This document shows positions 19,495-31,323 of a stretch of DNA of 64,000 bases, piece after piece. Source of the stretch: Marinomonas sp. TW1 (lineage in GTDB: Bacteria; Pseudomonadota; Gammaproteobacteria; Pseudomonadales; Marinomonadaceae); the NCBI RefSeq assembly GCF_001625355.1, contig NZ_JSEE01000010.1, forward strand, positions 62,001 through 126,000, written 5' to 3'. The notes below the pieces were generated by a model. It saw only the letters and a program-made list of their open reading frames with translations, did not search any database and was not told the origin of the DNA. A program made the translations under genes and the position numbers. Each line of letters opens with the position of its first letter. The stretch's first letter is position 1.

Positions 19495-20472
19495 TTAAGT
19501 ATTTCCTTCAGAAATTGATTTATCCGTATTCATGTCTTTCGTTACTAATGCCTCTAGCTGATAGCCCATTCTGACATCTTTATCGTGCCAGTATAGGTTA
19601 AACCACTCAAAAAACACCTCTCGGTCCTTGTCGGCAGGGCGAAACTCGGGCGTTAAAAAGCGTTCAGGTAAAGCGACTTCACGGGTCATTACTTTCGCTT
19701 TACTCAAGCGGCCACACAATACATCCCAACCGGAAATGTTAGCCTGATCATACAAGACATTGATATCCGTAATACGGGTAATTCTGTTTGGCATGGTTTG
19801 CAAAATAAAGCCCACACCACCCGCTTTTGGCTTAAGTAAATGGGTATATTCACAACCTTGAGCTTGATGCTTTTGTTGAGTAAAACGCGTCCCTTCCACA
19901 AAGGTTAGAATCGAATTAGGGCGATTTAACAGACGTTCACAAGAGCGTCGCGTGGTTTCCAAATCTTTTCCAATCAGATGCGGCTTTTTCGCTAAGGTTT
20001 CCTTACTGTAACGTTTCATGTAAGGAAAACCCATTATATAAGTGGCGGTCCCAACGAATGGCATCCAAAACAAGGCTTGCTTCATAAAGACCCTTGGTAA
20101 CGGACGTTTGCCTTGGATTTGCGCCAGAATGATGTACACATCCACCCAAGATCTGTGGTTAGAAATCATTAAACTCCAACCGTTAAAGTCGCTGACCATG
20201 TTGTCATCTAGGTCCCATTGCACACCCAGAACATTGTTCAACCACCATTCATTACCACTCACCCAACCGTTAAACAAACGATCAAAACAATCTTCCGCTA
20301 ACGCTTTATGCTTTTCCTTCCCTAACAACAAGGGCGCGACTAAGTGAGCCAATAGAGACCAAAAACACACATTCACACACATGAATAGAAATGACGTCAA
20401 GCCAACCACGGGTTCAAGCATGGGTTGCTTTCTTAAGTCCTTTAAATTGTCTTTTATCATCGTCATGCTCAT
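19495..20472 (-). CDS. PlsC-type acyltransferase (YihG-like)
   Basis: A 325-residue membrane-anchored glycerolipid acyltransferase. A hydrophobic segment near the N-terminus (LTSFLFMCVNVCFWSLLAH) precedes the catalytic HX4D motif in ISNHRSWVDVYII (His about 106, Asp about 111) and the acyl-acceptor motif FVEGTRF (about 193-196). Members such as YihG transfer acyl chains to lysophosphatidic acid. ATG 20472 overlaps the nudF stop (ATGA), which suggests translational coupling. E. coli has no acyltransferase at this point in nudF-yqiB-cpdA-yqiA-parE, so the gene is inserted relative to that order. Confidence 0.87.
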   Translation of the reverse strand: MSMTMIKDNLKDLRKQPMLEPVVGLTSFLFMCVNVCFWSLLAHLVAPLLLGKEKHKALAEDCFDRLFNGWVSGNEWWLNNVLGVQWDLDDNMVSDFNGWSLMISNHRSWVDVYIILAQIQGKRPLPRVFMKQALFWMPFVGTATYIMGFPYMKRYSKETLAKKPHLIGKDLETTRRSCERLLNRPNSILTFVEGTRFTQQKHQAQGCEYTHLLKPKAGGVGFILQTMPNRITRITDINVLYDQANISGWDVLCGRLSKAKVMTREVALPERFLTPEFRPADKDREVFFEWFNLYWHDKDVRMGYQLEALVTKDMNTDKSISEGNT

Positions 20473-21092
20473 GCCGCTTGCCACTTTTTAACCAGCTCAG
20501 TTTTATTCAAAGCAAACCATTGCAACCCCATGATGGTACTGGCGTTTTCTATGTCTTGACGTAACAAATCAATGGCTTCCTGTGACGTCATCAGATGCAA
20601 CTTAATGTCTTCATTTTCATCATCTAAACCGTGTGTGCGTGTCACATCCACCAAACTCGCATCAAACTCCCCTGCATACATCCGCAGATATTCCACCAGC
20701 CCGCCTGGTGACGGCACAAACTTAAACATATATTCAAGCCGCTTTACTTCGACTCCCGCTTCTTCCATCGCCTCACGGCGCGCAACGTCTTCATCCTGCT
20801 CACCTTCTTCCACCATACCAGCCACCAACTCCAACAACCAAGGAGAAGAATTTCTTAATACCGCAGGACGAAACTGCTCTATTAATAAAACTTTGTCGGC
20901 TTTTGGATCAAACAACAAAACACATACCGCATCGTCTCGAACCATCATTTCTCTGGTCATTGGTTGACTCCAATCACCATTAAACTTCCTGTGTCTTAGC
21001 GTGAGTTTGCGCATTTCAAAGAAGCCTTTGTAAACGCATTCGTCCTTTAACACTTCAACATCTTCGCGACGATAACTTGGCGTAAACTTCAT
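20469..21092 (-). CDS. nudF: ADP-ribose pyrophosphatase
   Basis: A 207-residue Nudix hydrolase that splits ADP-ribose to AMP and ribose-5-phosphate. The complete Nudix box runs from Gly92 to Val114 (GX5EX7REXXEEXGX form, with REAMEEAGV). The upstream LIEQFRPAVL and downstream SPGGLVEYLRMYAGE match the ADP-ribose subfamily. It is the first gene of the group running to parE and is divergent from tag. Confidence 0.93.
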   Translation of the reverse strand: MKFTPSYRREDVEVLKDECVYKGFFEMRKLTLRHRKFNGDWSQPMTREMMVRDDAVCVLLFDPKADKVLLIEQFRPAVLRNSSPWLLELVAGMVEEGEQDEDVARREAMEEAGVEVKRLEYMFKFVPSPGGLVEYLRMYAGEFDASLVDVTRTHGLDDENEDIKLHLMTSQEAIDLLRQDIENASTIMGLQWFALNKTELVKKWQAA

Positions 21093-21185
21093 ACTCGATT
21101 GTCCTATCCGATCCTACTAATGGCTGGCTGTTTGTATTATGGTGTTTTACGACAGATCAATTATCCCTGTTTAAGGAGCACATCA

Positions 21186-21755
21186 ATGGATAACCTACGC
21201 TGCAGCTGGTGTTTAGGATCTCCTGAGTACATTCATTATCACGATACTGAATGGGGAATTCCAATCTACGATGACCATAGCCTGTTTGAATGTATTGTAC
21301 TCGAAAGCGCTCAAGCAGGTCTAAGCTGGATTACCATTTTGCGAAAAAGAGAAGGTTATCGCGCCGCTTTTCATGATTTTAACCCCCATGAAGTGGCCAA
21401 AATGACAGAACAAGACGTCACTCGCTTATTGCAAGATGAAAGCATTGTCCGTCACCGAGCGAAGATCGAAGCGACCATTAACAATGCGCAAGCCTTTTTA
21501 AAAATAGTCGACGAATTCGGTTCTTTTAGCGACTATTTCTGGGCGTTTTCTGATCATAAAGTCATTGATAACCACCCCCAAACACTGCAAGACGTTCCAG
21601 CCTTAACGGAACTTTCCACACGTTTTTCAAAAGACTTAAAAAAGCGAGGGTTCAAGTTTTTAGGCGCAACGACCTGTTACGCCTTCATGCAGGCAACAGG
21701 CATGGTCAATGATCATGTTATGAGTTGCGCTGCACGTAAAGGAAGGTGCGAATAA
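21186..21755 (+). CDS. tag: DNA-3-methyladenine glycosylase I
   Basis: A 189-residue helix-hairpin-helix superfamily glycosylase that removes 3-methyladenine from alkylated DNA. RCSWCLGSPEYIHYHDTEWG contains the N-terminal zinc cysteine pair and catalytic region. LFECIVLESAQAGLSWITIL, FKFLGATTCYAFMQATGMVNDH and the C-terminal cysteine and histidine match Tag. ATG 21186 follows TAAGGAGCA; an upstream ATG at 21099 would add 29 residues unlike Tag and lacks a ribosome site. Confidence 0.95.
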   Translation: MDNLRCSWCLGSPEYIHYHDTEWGIPIYDDHSLFECIVLESAQAGLSWITILRKREGYRAAFHDFNPHEVAKMTEQDVTRLLQDESIVRHRAKIEATINNAQAFLKIVDEFGSFSDYFWAFSDHKVIDNHPQTLQDVPALTELSTRFSKDLKKRGFKFLGATTCYAFMQATGMVNDHVMSCAARKGRCE

Positions 21756-21840
21756 CAGCCTTTTATCCACATGCTGAGACAGGAGGGCTTGTTCACACCT
21801 TCCTAAAGCAAATAAGTCATCAACAGACGCTTGATTTAAT

Positions 21841-24110
<2,270 letters not shown>

Positions 24111-24111
<1 letters not shown>

Positions 24112-24815
24112 TGTTGGACAATACATCTTATCGTGTCGCCGTCATCCCTGCTCGCGGCGGCTCTCAACGCATCAGCCGCAAAAACATTCGTTTACTCAAT
24201 GGTAAGCCCTTGATTGCCTATTCCATCGAAGCGGCACTCAAATCCACTCTATTTGATCGCGTTATTGTGTCAACAGATGACGACGATATTGCAGAAATTG
24301 CTCGTTATTTTGGCGCAGAAACCCCATTTAAACGCCCTGTAGAACTGTCTGATCACACCACGGGAACCACCCCAGTGATGCAGCACGCGCTAAGCTTTTT
24401 AAGTACGGAAGGAAAAACACCAGATGTTGCCTGCCTAATTTACGCAACCTGTCCTTTATTAACCAAAGAAGATTTACAAGCTGGCTTAGAGTTACTGCCC
24501 CAAGAAGGTTTTAGTTTCTCTGCTACCACCTTTGATTTCCCCATTCTACGAGCATTGCACACTACCGAAGATGGTGAGTTAGCGCCTATGTTCCCAGAAC
24601 ACATTGGTAAGCGCTCACAAGATTTGGTCGAAGCGATTCATGATGCGGGGCAGTTTTATTGGGCTCGCCCAGATGACTGGTTTAATCGTGAGATTTTTGG
24701 CCCCAGTTCCAAACCCTTGTTATTACCAAGACATCGAATTCAGGATCTAGACACAGAAGAAGATTGGCTGCGTCTCACACAGTTGATGGCATTGCAAAAA
24801 CGTTCAACTCAGTAG
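24111..24815 (+). CDS. pseF: Pseudaminic acid cytidylyltransferase
   Basis: A 234-residue CMP-sugar synthetase of the NeuA/PseF family that activates pseudaminic acid to CMP-pseudaminic acid. VAVIPARGGSQRISRKNIRL is the nucleotide-binding motif, VIVSTDDDDIAEIARYFGAE follows, and CLIYATCPLLTKEDL and AGQFYWARPDDW are typical of PseF. Its stop lies seven bases inside the tail of pseG on the opposite strand, so the two operons meet end to end. Confidence 0.94.
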
Positions 24816-25777
24816 TGACGCATAACTTCTGCTACCACACGCTCAGCACCTTGGCCATCAACCAAGTGTTGAGCCGTCAAACTGGCCTGTTCAAGCCAAT
24901 CAACGTTATCCCAAGCCTCTAAGGACAACGCCACGAGTCGATTAAGCCTGGTATTCCTCTGATCTTCAGAAAGATGATCAAATCGAATGGATCGACACCA
25001 ATTTAAAGGCAAATGCTGCTCTAATGAGCGAGTTTGATTGTCCGCGATTTGTGCAAAAATAGCCGGCACGCCAAGACAAGCTAATTCGTATAAGGTACTG
25101 CCCGCCGCCGAGATAGCCAATTTAGCCTCCCTCATTACTGCACTGACTTCCCTCAATCCTTGATGAAACGCGATCTCATGATGTGCACAAAATTGCGCTA
25201 CTTGCTCAGCCTGTTTGGCATTTTCGCCCATTAGCACGACAAGGTTTTTTGATACAAAGCCTGCCGCCATCAGACGCGCCAAAATTGGTAAGGTCAAGCC
25301 TAATGGATCCGTCCCCCCCATAGTAATGAGCAACTTGTCAGCTAATGGGCTTTTTACAGCATGACGAAATTCATCTCGTAACAAAGCATAGTGACTGCCA
25401 ATTAATGGCCATTGAATTTGTGTTGAATAGTCTTCTTGCAGGGGATTCAACAGCCACTTAGCAGGGAAAGCACCTCTGTCATTCATATCGTCTAACACCA
25501 ACAAATTAGGTTGATGCTGAAAAAGTTCGATAATGTCTTGGGCTTGATAAGCATAGTGATCAAGAATCACCAAGTCCGCTTGCTCTGCCATTGTAAAAAA
25601 AACCGACTCATGATCAATGATCTGGTCGGCTTCATTCGCAAAGGCTTCACATTGCCGTTGAACCACAAATTGACATTGCCAACCTTGTTTTTCAAATGCC
25701 GAGACCAAAGCCTGGCATCGTACTCTATGGCCCATGCCTATTTGCACAGAAGCATCGGCACGCACCAACACCCTCAT
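24809..25777 (-). CDS. pseG: UDP-2,4-diacetamido-2,4,6-trideoxy-beta-L-altropyranose hydrolase
   Basis: A 322-residue GT-B-like hydrolase that releases the altrose derivative from UDP before the PseI step. VLVRADASVQIGMGHRVRCQ at the N-terminus has the catalytic histidine, LVILDHYAYQAQD and LVLDDMNDRG follow, and LLITMGGTDPLGLT and AISAAGSTLYELACLGVPA bind the nucleotide. The length excludes a fused PseH acetyltransferase, which would add about 150 residues. ATG 25777 overlaps the pseI stop (ATGA). Confidence 0.92.
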   Translation of the reverse strand: MRVLVRADASVQIGMGHRVRCQALVSAFEKQGWQCQFVVQRQCEAFANEADQIIDHESVFFTMAEQADLVILDHYAYQAQDIIELFQHQPNLLVLDDMNDRGAFPAKWLLNPLQEDYSTQIQWPLIGSHYALLRDEFRHAVKSPLADKLLITMGGTDPLGLTLPILARLMAAGFVSKNLVVLMGENAKQAEQVAQFCAHHEIAFHQGLREVSAVMREAKLAISAAGSTLYELACLGVPAIFAQIADNQTRSLEQHLPLNWCRSIRFDHLSEDQRNTRLNRLVALSLEAWDNVDWLEQASLTAQHLVDGQGAERVVAEVMRHY

Positions 25778-26793
25778 CCCAATAAATCCCACGCCAATGG
25801 CTGGCCCTTTTGCACATCAACTGACAAGGTTTTACCCAATACTTCAGACCAGTGTTTTGGTGCCAAACCGAAAGCTGGACGGATGATTTTCAGGTGTTCT
25901 TCCGTTAATTGAGTACCGGCGGGCAAATCTTTTGTTAGGTAAATGGAACGGCGGTATTTCTTCGCCGCCTGCTCTGCTTCAGAACCACCATAGGTTACTT
26001 TACCCAATGAGGCATGAGCATCGCGACACGCCTCAACCATGGCTTTCATTTCCACTGGTTCCATAGAAAATCCTGCATCGACACCACCAGCACTGCGATC
26101 AAGAACAAAGTGTTTTTCAATCACAGTGGCTCCTAATGCTGTGGCAGCAACCGCGGCGCCAAGCCCTTTAGTATGATCGGATAAACCCACAGAACAGCCA
26201 GTATGCGACGCTAAATCCGCCATGGTGAGCAAATTTGAGTCCGCAATTTTAGCAGGATAAGTACTGGTGCATTTAAGCAAGGTTAGTGGATTATCGCCAA
26301 TGGCTCGAATGGTCGCGACCGCTTCATCAATTTCTTCTTTGGTCGCCATTCCCGTCGACATAATGATAGGCTTGCCCGTTTTTGCGACCGCTTCAATCAA
26401 GGGAATGTCTGTCATTTCAAAGGAAGCAATCTTATACAAAGGCACGTCGAGGGTTTCTAAAAACGCCACTGCGGTCAGATCGAATGGTGAACTGAATGCC
26501 ACCAAACCCAATGACTCTGCCAACTCAAACAAAGGCTGATGCCATTCCCAAGGCGTCGAGGCTTTGGCATATAAATCGTACAAATTATTGCCTTTCCAAA
26601 GACTGTCGCTTTCTGACACCATAAACTCACCTTCACGTACATCCAACGTCATGGTATCAGCGGTATAAGTTTGCAACTTAATAGCATCCACACCAGCCTC
26701 AGCCGCCGCGTAAATCATGGCTTTTGCTAATTCAAAATCTTGGTCATGGTTGCCAGACAATTCAGCAATAATAAAAGGAGAAGATTCAAACAT
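25774..26793 (-). CDS. pseI: Pseudaminic acid synthase
   Basis: A 339-residue NeuB-family synthase that condenses 2,4-diacetamido-trideoxy-altrose with phosphoenolpyruvate to give pseudaminic acid. The barrel shows FIIAELSGNHDQDFELAKAM, GVDAIKLQTYTADTMTLD, LLKCTSTYPA and GLSDHTKGLGAAVAATALGA. A C-terminal SAF (antifreeze-like) domain begins around RRSIYLTKDLPAGTQLTEEH. NHDQD and the DTMT motif favour PseI over sialic acid NeuB. It lies two bases after maf and overlaps pseG. Confidence 0.93.
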   Translation of the reverse strand: MFESSPFIIAELSGNHDQDFELAKAMIYAAAEAGVDAIKLQTYTADTMTLDVREGEFMVSESDSLWKGNNLYDLYAKASTPWEWHQPLFELAESLGLVAFSSPFDLTAVAFLETLDVPLYKIASFEMTDIPLIEAVAKTGKPIIMSTGMATKEEIDEAVATIRAIGDNPLTLLKCTSTYPAKIADSNLLTMADLASHTGCSVGLSDHTKGLGAAVAATALGATVIEKHFVLDRSAGGVDAGFSMEPVEMKAMVEACRDAHASLGKVTYGGSEAEQAAKKYRRSIYLTKDLPAGTQLTEEHLKIIRPAFGLAPKHWSEVLGKTLSVDVQKGQPLAWDLLG

Positions 26794-26795
26794 AA

Positions 26796-28904
26796 TTAGC
26801 CATTGTAATAAGTAATAAGGTGATCGTTACCCTGGTCCACGTATTCGGATGCTTGTTGCAGCATGCTTGGCATCTCTTGCAAAAATTCACACCAAGGCTC
26901 AAACAGATGACGAGCACGTTTCACCGCTTCCTCTTCATCCTCATACTTGAAGATAAATTGCACGATTAAAAACGCAGAGTAAGTAAAAGAACCAATCAAT
27001 AAATCATAAATATGGCGGTGCACACTGCCTTTTAAAAAGTAGATATTTCGATGATGCGACCACAACAAATCACACACTTGCTCACGAGTCGTAATGGTAT
27101 CATCCCAACCTTGTTGCAATTGTTGACTCACCTTACAAAAGTCTTCAACCGATATTAAAGCTTCGGCAGATTGATTCAGTAAGCATTCAGGAGGCTCAGT
27201 GAAAAAAGTGGCTTCCAAAATATCAATGGCTTTCGCATGGTCCACTTGCGGATCCATGATCAACAGATCATCGAGTGATAATGGGGTTACCCCTTCGATT
27301 TTAGCGCCATCGGACAAATTAAAACTGGCAAAATTACGTCGTTGATTAAGTTGACGTATTAAGGATTCCAGCTGAACCCGTGACGTATCCATCATACCCG
27401 TTGCGTATATTGTGCCACCGAAGTTTCCTTCGCGCTCGACCAGTTTCGCTTCTTCAAAGGTTTGGAATCCCGATTCTTTACCGTCTTTATAATAACCGCT
27501 GTGTACAGAATGATGACTGGTTTTGTCTTTAAAACCGTTATCTACGCCAAGGAAATAAACATTGTTAAAACCAAACAAGTGCACGTAGGACAAGGCCAGA
27601 TTGGCCACCACTGGGTTACAGTAATTTAATTGCACGTACTCTTTATCATCACCATGTGTCCTAGCTTGATTCAGTATCAATGACGTAATCGCCTCACCGG
27701 GTTTTAACCCCATACCTGAGCGTTTGAAACAATCAAATAATCCTGGGTGCATGACGTCAACGGATAAGCCCCAAATTTTGTCCAAATAGTCTTGATCTAA
27801 AAACAGGAATTTATCAACGGTTTGCTTCAGCCGCTCAATGTCCACATGAATGTCCGGCGTTACTCCTAATTTCTTAAGCGTATTGATGGTCGACCCACAA
27901 CAAACAACCAGCACTTGATCCCGAACGTCTTTTACCAATTCAATCCCTTGGTCTAACGAAGGTCCGTTACCTAGGATAAAAACAGGGGTATTAATGAGCC
28001 ATTTCGGCAAATTTTCTCGACCTTGAAAATGCGCCACCTTGGTCTTTGGCAGAGAACGAAGCCCCTGAGCAATGCCAATCAAAGCATCATCAAAGAATCC
28101 CCACCCCATCACCTGACGAGCATACTGCTTTTTGAAGTAAGTAATCGCCTGATCATTTTCTGGACTGGTATAAGAGACATATAAATAGGTCTCTGGGGCC
28201 ATAAAGTAGCCATTTTCTTCCAATTGACGCAGGTATTTTTCAGTAAACTCTTCAGGACTCACACCTAAAAAGAAATGGATCGTCCGACCATCACGGTTGT
28301 ATGTGTCGAGAATATTATGCCAATCGATCGCGAACAAAGAGTAATAAAATAAATCCAAGTCCTCTTCATAAAGATACAAATGTTTAATGGATCTTTGAGC
28401 AAGAAGACATTCAAGTTGATAACCAAATTCCACCCCAAACAAAATCGTTGAGCCAACAAATTCAGGCCAAGCACTTTGTGACTCTAAGCCCTCTGACTGC
28501 AATGCTATTTGGTCCAACATTTTATTACTGTAGTGCACATGTCGACTCGGATGATTTTCCGTACGCTCTAAATTCAGCAAAGTTTTGTTTGGCCGCTTCA
28601 GTTCACGAGCGACTTTTTGCTCTGCTTGAACTCTAGGCGTAGTGGAAAAAAGAGGCACACCAACATCATCACGATAAAGGTTTAATTCGCCGCTTTCTTC
28701 CATATAAATATGGCGTTTTGTTGGCTGATACTGTTGAAAGGATTCAAAGATATGTGGCATAACCTCTGCAAAGAGGGTCATGTTTTTAAGGTATCGATCG
28801 GTTAGCGCTTGGTCATTTTCTCTGAGGCGTTCAGCACCTCTTTGAAACATATTAGCGAACGCTTCCGCTTGTTCAAGAGAGGTGAATTGATCCTCATTTT
28901 GCAT
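26796..28904 (-). CDS. maf: Motility accessory factor (Maf), probable flagellin pseudaminyl transferase
   Basis: A 702-residue protein with a central MptE-like/DUF115 domain (from about residue 285), marked by VFILGNGPSLDQGIELV, VVCCGSTINTLKKLGVTPDI and VDIERLKQTV. Maf proteins are required for transfer of pseudaminic or legionaminic acid to flagellin in Campylobacter, Aeromonas and others. The N-terminal 270 residues and the helical C-terminal third have no motif I recognise, which is usual for Maf. It overlaps the fliT-like gene by 11 bp and is followed by pseI-pseG, so chaperone, transferase and donor synthesis share a transcript. Substrate identity is inferred from neighbours. Confidence 0.9.
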   Translation of the reverse strand: MQNEDQFTSLEQAEAFANMFQRGAERLRENDQALTDRYLKNMTLFAEVMPHIFESFQQYQPTKRHIYMEESGELNLYRDDVGVPLFSTTPRVQAEQKVARELKRPNKTLLNLERTENHPSRHVHYSNKMLDQIALQSEGLESQSAWPEFVGSTILFGVEFGYQLECLLAQRSIKHLYLYEEDLDLFYYSLFAIDWHNILDTYNRDGRTIHFFLGVSPEEFTEKYLRQLEENGYFMAPETYLYVSYTSPENDQAITYFKKQYARQVMGWGFFDDALIGIAQGLRSLPKTKVAHFQGRENLPKWLINTPVFILGNGPSLDQGIELVKDVRDQVLVVCCGSTINTLKKLGVTPDIHVDIERLKQTVDKFLFLDQDYLDKIWGLSVDVMHPGLFDCFKRSGMGLKPGEAITSLILNQARTHGDDKEYVQLNYCNPVVANLALSYVHLFGFNNVYFLGVDNGFKDKTSHHSVHSGYYKDGKESGFQTFEEAKLVEREGNFGGTIYATGMMDTSRVQLESLIRQLNQRRNFASFNLSDGAKIEGVTPLSLDDLLIMDPQVDHAKAIDILEATFFTEPPECLLNQSAEALISVEDFCKVSQQLQQGWDDTITTREQVCDLLWSHHRNIYFLKGSVHRHIYDLLIGSFTYSAFLIVQFIFKYEDEEEAVKRARHLFEPWCEFLQEMPSMLQQASEYVDQGNDHLITYYNG

Positions 28905-29187
28905 TTTTTACGCCTTTATACTGACTGACACCTTTGCGACTTTTGTTGGTTTGATAGAGCTGTTTCTGCATTTCAGCATGAACGTCTTTTATAAACAGAA
29001 TCGCTGAACGGTGTATTAAAATAAATGTTTTAATCTGCTCTTTTAGTTGATCATCAGAGACTGGCTGAATGGACCGAATAAACTCGTCATTTTCGTCACA
29101 CAATCTCTGTATGTTCTCTACGTCTTTTTCAAGAACGCTGCGCTCTAATGCTTCACTCAGCTCTATCAGACGAGTGGTGTCTAGCAC
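28894..29187 (-). CDS. FliT-like flagellar export chaperone
   Basis: A 97-residue, all-helical, charged protein directly after fliS (no gap) and overlapping maf. Length, helical pattern (LSEALERSVLEKDVENIQRLCDEN is characteristic in type) and position match FliT, which in enterics binds FliD and FlhDC. Sequence conservation of FliT is low, so the name rests on position. Its end lies inside the maf reading frame. Confidence 0.6.
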   Translation of the reverse strand: MLDTTRLIELSEALERSVLEKDVENIQRLCDENDEFIRSIQPVSDDQLKEQIKTFILIHRSAILFIKDVHAEMQKQLYQTNKSRKGVSQYKGVKNAK

Positions 29188-29622
29188 TTAGACTGCTCCC
29201 ATGCGTACTTCAGACTGCCCTTCGTATGCGGCCTGTTTGTCGGCTGGTGTAATTTGATCCCAAGCCCCTTTAATTTGCAACAGCAGATTCATTACCTGAT
29301 CAATGATAGTAATGTCTTTGCTGACACTGGCTTCCGTAATACGGACGGTCATGTATTCGTATAAAGACTCTAAGTTATCGACTAGTTCTGGATTCGCTTC
29401 TCGATCAAGCGCATCACGCAAGGCGTTAATGATCTCAACGGCACGTGTCAACGCATCAGCTTTGCCTTCCAAGTCCGAGCGTTCGATACACCCCTTACCT
29501 AGAGCCAGCTTTTCCAATGCACCCTGCATTAAGAGCTGAATGACGCGATGAGGGTCAGCCGATGCCAAATCGGACTTGAGAGAGTCCTTTCTATAGGCTT
29601 GGATCCCTTTACTCTTGTACAT
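29188..29622 (-). CDS. fliS: Flagellin export chaperone FliS
   Basis: A 144-residue cytoplasmic chaperone that holds flagellin monomers before export. KGIQAYRKDSLKSDLASADP, HRVIQLLMQGALEKLALGKG and VDNLESLYEYMTVRITEAS match FliS. The N-terminal methionine is placed at ATG 29622 (MYKSKG), as FliS typically starts MY-K-G; an ATG four codons earlier is possible. It is followed without a gap by the fliT-like gene. Confidence 0.92.
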   Translation of the reverse strand: MYKSKGIQAYRKDSLKSDLASADPHRVIQLLMQGALEKLALGKGCIERSDLEGKADALTRAVEIINALRDALDREANPELVDNLESLYEYMTVRITEASVSKDITIIDQVMNLLLQIKGAWDQITPADKQAAYEGQSEVRMGAV

Positions 29623-29662
29623 ACACAACCCCATTAATTTGAGTATTCTAGTTAAAACGTTT

Positions 29663-31282
29663 TTACATTTTTGCTAACACAGAATTTAAATATCCACCTT
29701 GCGCATTCATATTCGCAAGACGAGAATCCAACCCTGTAAACTTGTCACGAAGTGATTCTTCGTAACGCGCCATACGATCTTCGTAGGCTTCTAACGTTTC
29801 TTCAGTATTATCGATTGAATCACGTACTGAATCCTTCAAGGTATTTGTCATTCCACCAGAACCGGTGTAATTATCTAACAAATTTTCAAGGGATGTCGCG
29901 AGCCCATCGTCTCCAGCAATCAAGGGAGCAATTTCACTAAAGCCTCGATCCATAGCACTATTAAACTTGGTCGAGTTCAAACTTAAGCGACCGTTATTAT
30001 CCATTTTAACCCCAAGGTCAAAAATAGAGGTAAAAGTCCCCGTGGTTTTACCATGACTGCTCATTAACTGTGTCGACAAAGATGATTGCAAATTACGAAT
30101 CATACTGTTGCCATTCAGAACCGCACCTTTGTCCGTGCTGGCCTGAAATAAATCTAACAATTCATTATAGGACGAAATAAACTCATCAATCGCTTCTTTC
30201 ACTGTTTTCTGATCGTAACTGATGTCCACTCGTGTGGTTTTATCAGTCAAATCCAGTGCTTCAATTGATAGACCAGCAACCGCCTCATCAAACGTATTAC
30301 TACTGTTTCGAATCTGAATGCCATCAACCGTAATCACAGCGTCTCGCGCTTCATCTCCAAGTGGCGTATACAGTCCAGCAAACACACCTTCGGTTGAGAT
30401 GCTATCTAACGTTAATCCTGTATTAACACCATCAGCACTGTCTTGACCAAGATCGCTATCAACAGAAGGATCTGCTATTTCATCAGCGGACGTGTCGACG
30501 GATTCTTCTTCAACCTCATCTTCTGGTATTGGACCATCATTTGCGAAGTCAACATCATCACCTGGCAAATCAAGTTCATCGACTTCTGCTTCAGCAATTC
30601 CCTCAGGCTCTTCAATGTCGTCAGCAACGACTTCCTCTGAGGAATCTTCATTTAATGTCTCTGCTTCATTGGTTATCGGCGAGGAATTGATAATCTTTAA
30701 TGAATTTCCTGAACCTTCAATCGCTGAGGTGGCGGTAAAGAAAAGATTGCCATTGCCATCATCAACCAAATTGGCTGAGACACCAAAATTATCTTCTGAG
30801 GTATTAATTTGATTACGTAATTCGGAAAGAGTGGTTCCAGCTTTGACATTGATAGTAAATTCATTGTCGCCGGCTTGAAAGGTCAGATCAGCATCTTTTT
30901 GAGTGATAACATCATCTGCGGAAGAAAACAGGCCTGGTGCAGACATCACACGGCTGCCTTTAGCCAGTTGATTAATGTCTATAGCATAAGAGCCATTCGA
31001 AGCGGTATTGTCTGTGGAAATAGACATGACCTCTTCGCCTTCGGCTTGAGCGATTTTAGCATCTCGCCCAGTAAAAAGTGTTTCATCATTTAAGGTGTCG
31101 ACAGAGGACTTAAAGCTATCAATGGCGGATCCGACCTTACCTAATGCTGATAGCTCTGCTTCATATCCATTTAGTTTGTCCTGATAAAGCTTAACCTTTG
31201 CGTCTCGCTGAGCACTCACCATCTTTTTGACAAGGGACTCTAGATCCATACCAGATCCGGCACCTAATGAGCCTACAGACAT
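29663..31282 (-). CDS. fliD: Flagellar hook-associated protein 2 (filament cap)
   Basis: A 539-residue FliD that forms the cap at the filament tip and helps flagellin subunits fold in. The N-terminal FliD domain begins MSVGSLGAGSGMDLESLVKK; the C-terminal domain includes FISSYNELLDLFQAS and KFTGLDSRLANMNAQGGYL. ATG 31282 is supported by GGAG eight bases upstream. Unusual is a stretch of about 78 residues (about 205-282) that is about two-fifths Asp/Glu with no Lys or Arg. It sits between the first conserved domain and the middle domain, where family members differ in length. It lies between flaG and fliS. Confidence 0.93.
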   Translation of the reverse strand: MSVGSLGAGSGMDLESLVKKMVSAQRDAKVKLYQDKLNGYEAELSALGKVGSAIDSFKSSVDTLNDETLFTGRDAKIAQAEGEEVMSISTDNTASNGSYAIDINQLAKGSRVMSAPGLFSSADDVITQKDADLTFQAGDNEFTINVKAGTTLSELRNQINTSEDNFGVSANLVDDGNGNLFFTATSAIEGSGNSLKIINSSPITNEAETLNEDSSEEVVADDIEEPEGIAEAEVDELDLPGDDVDFANDGPIPEDEVEEESVDTSADEIADPSVDSDLGQDSADGVNTGLTLDSISTEGVFAGLYTPLGDEARDAVITVDGIQIRNSSNTFDEAVAGLSIEALDLTDKTTRVDISYDQKTVKEAIDEFISSYNELLDLFQASTDKGAVLNGNSMIRNLQSSLSTQLMSSHGKTTGTFTSIFDLGVKMDNNGRLSLNSTKFNSAMDRGFSEIAPLIAGDDGLATSLENLLDNYTGSGGMTNTLKDSVRDSIDNTEETLEAYEDRMARYEESLRDKFTGLDSRLANMNAQGGYLNSVLAKM

Positions 31283-31323
31283 AACTTCTTCTCCCAACGC
31301 TTCGCTTTATCGACTGTTATTTA

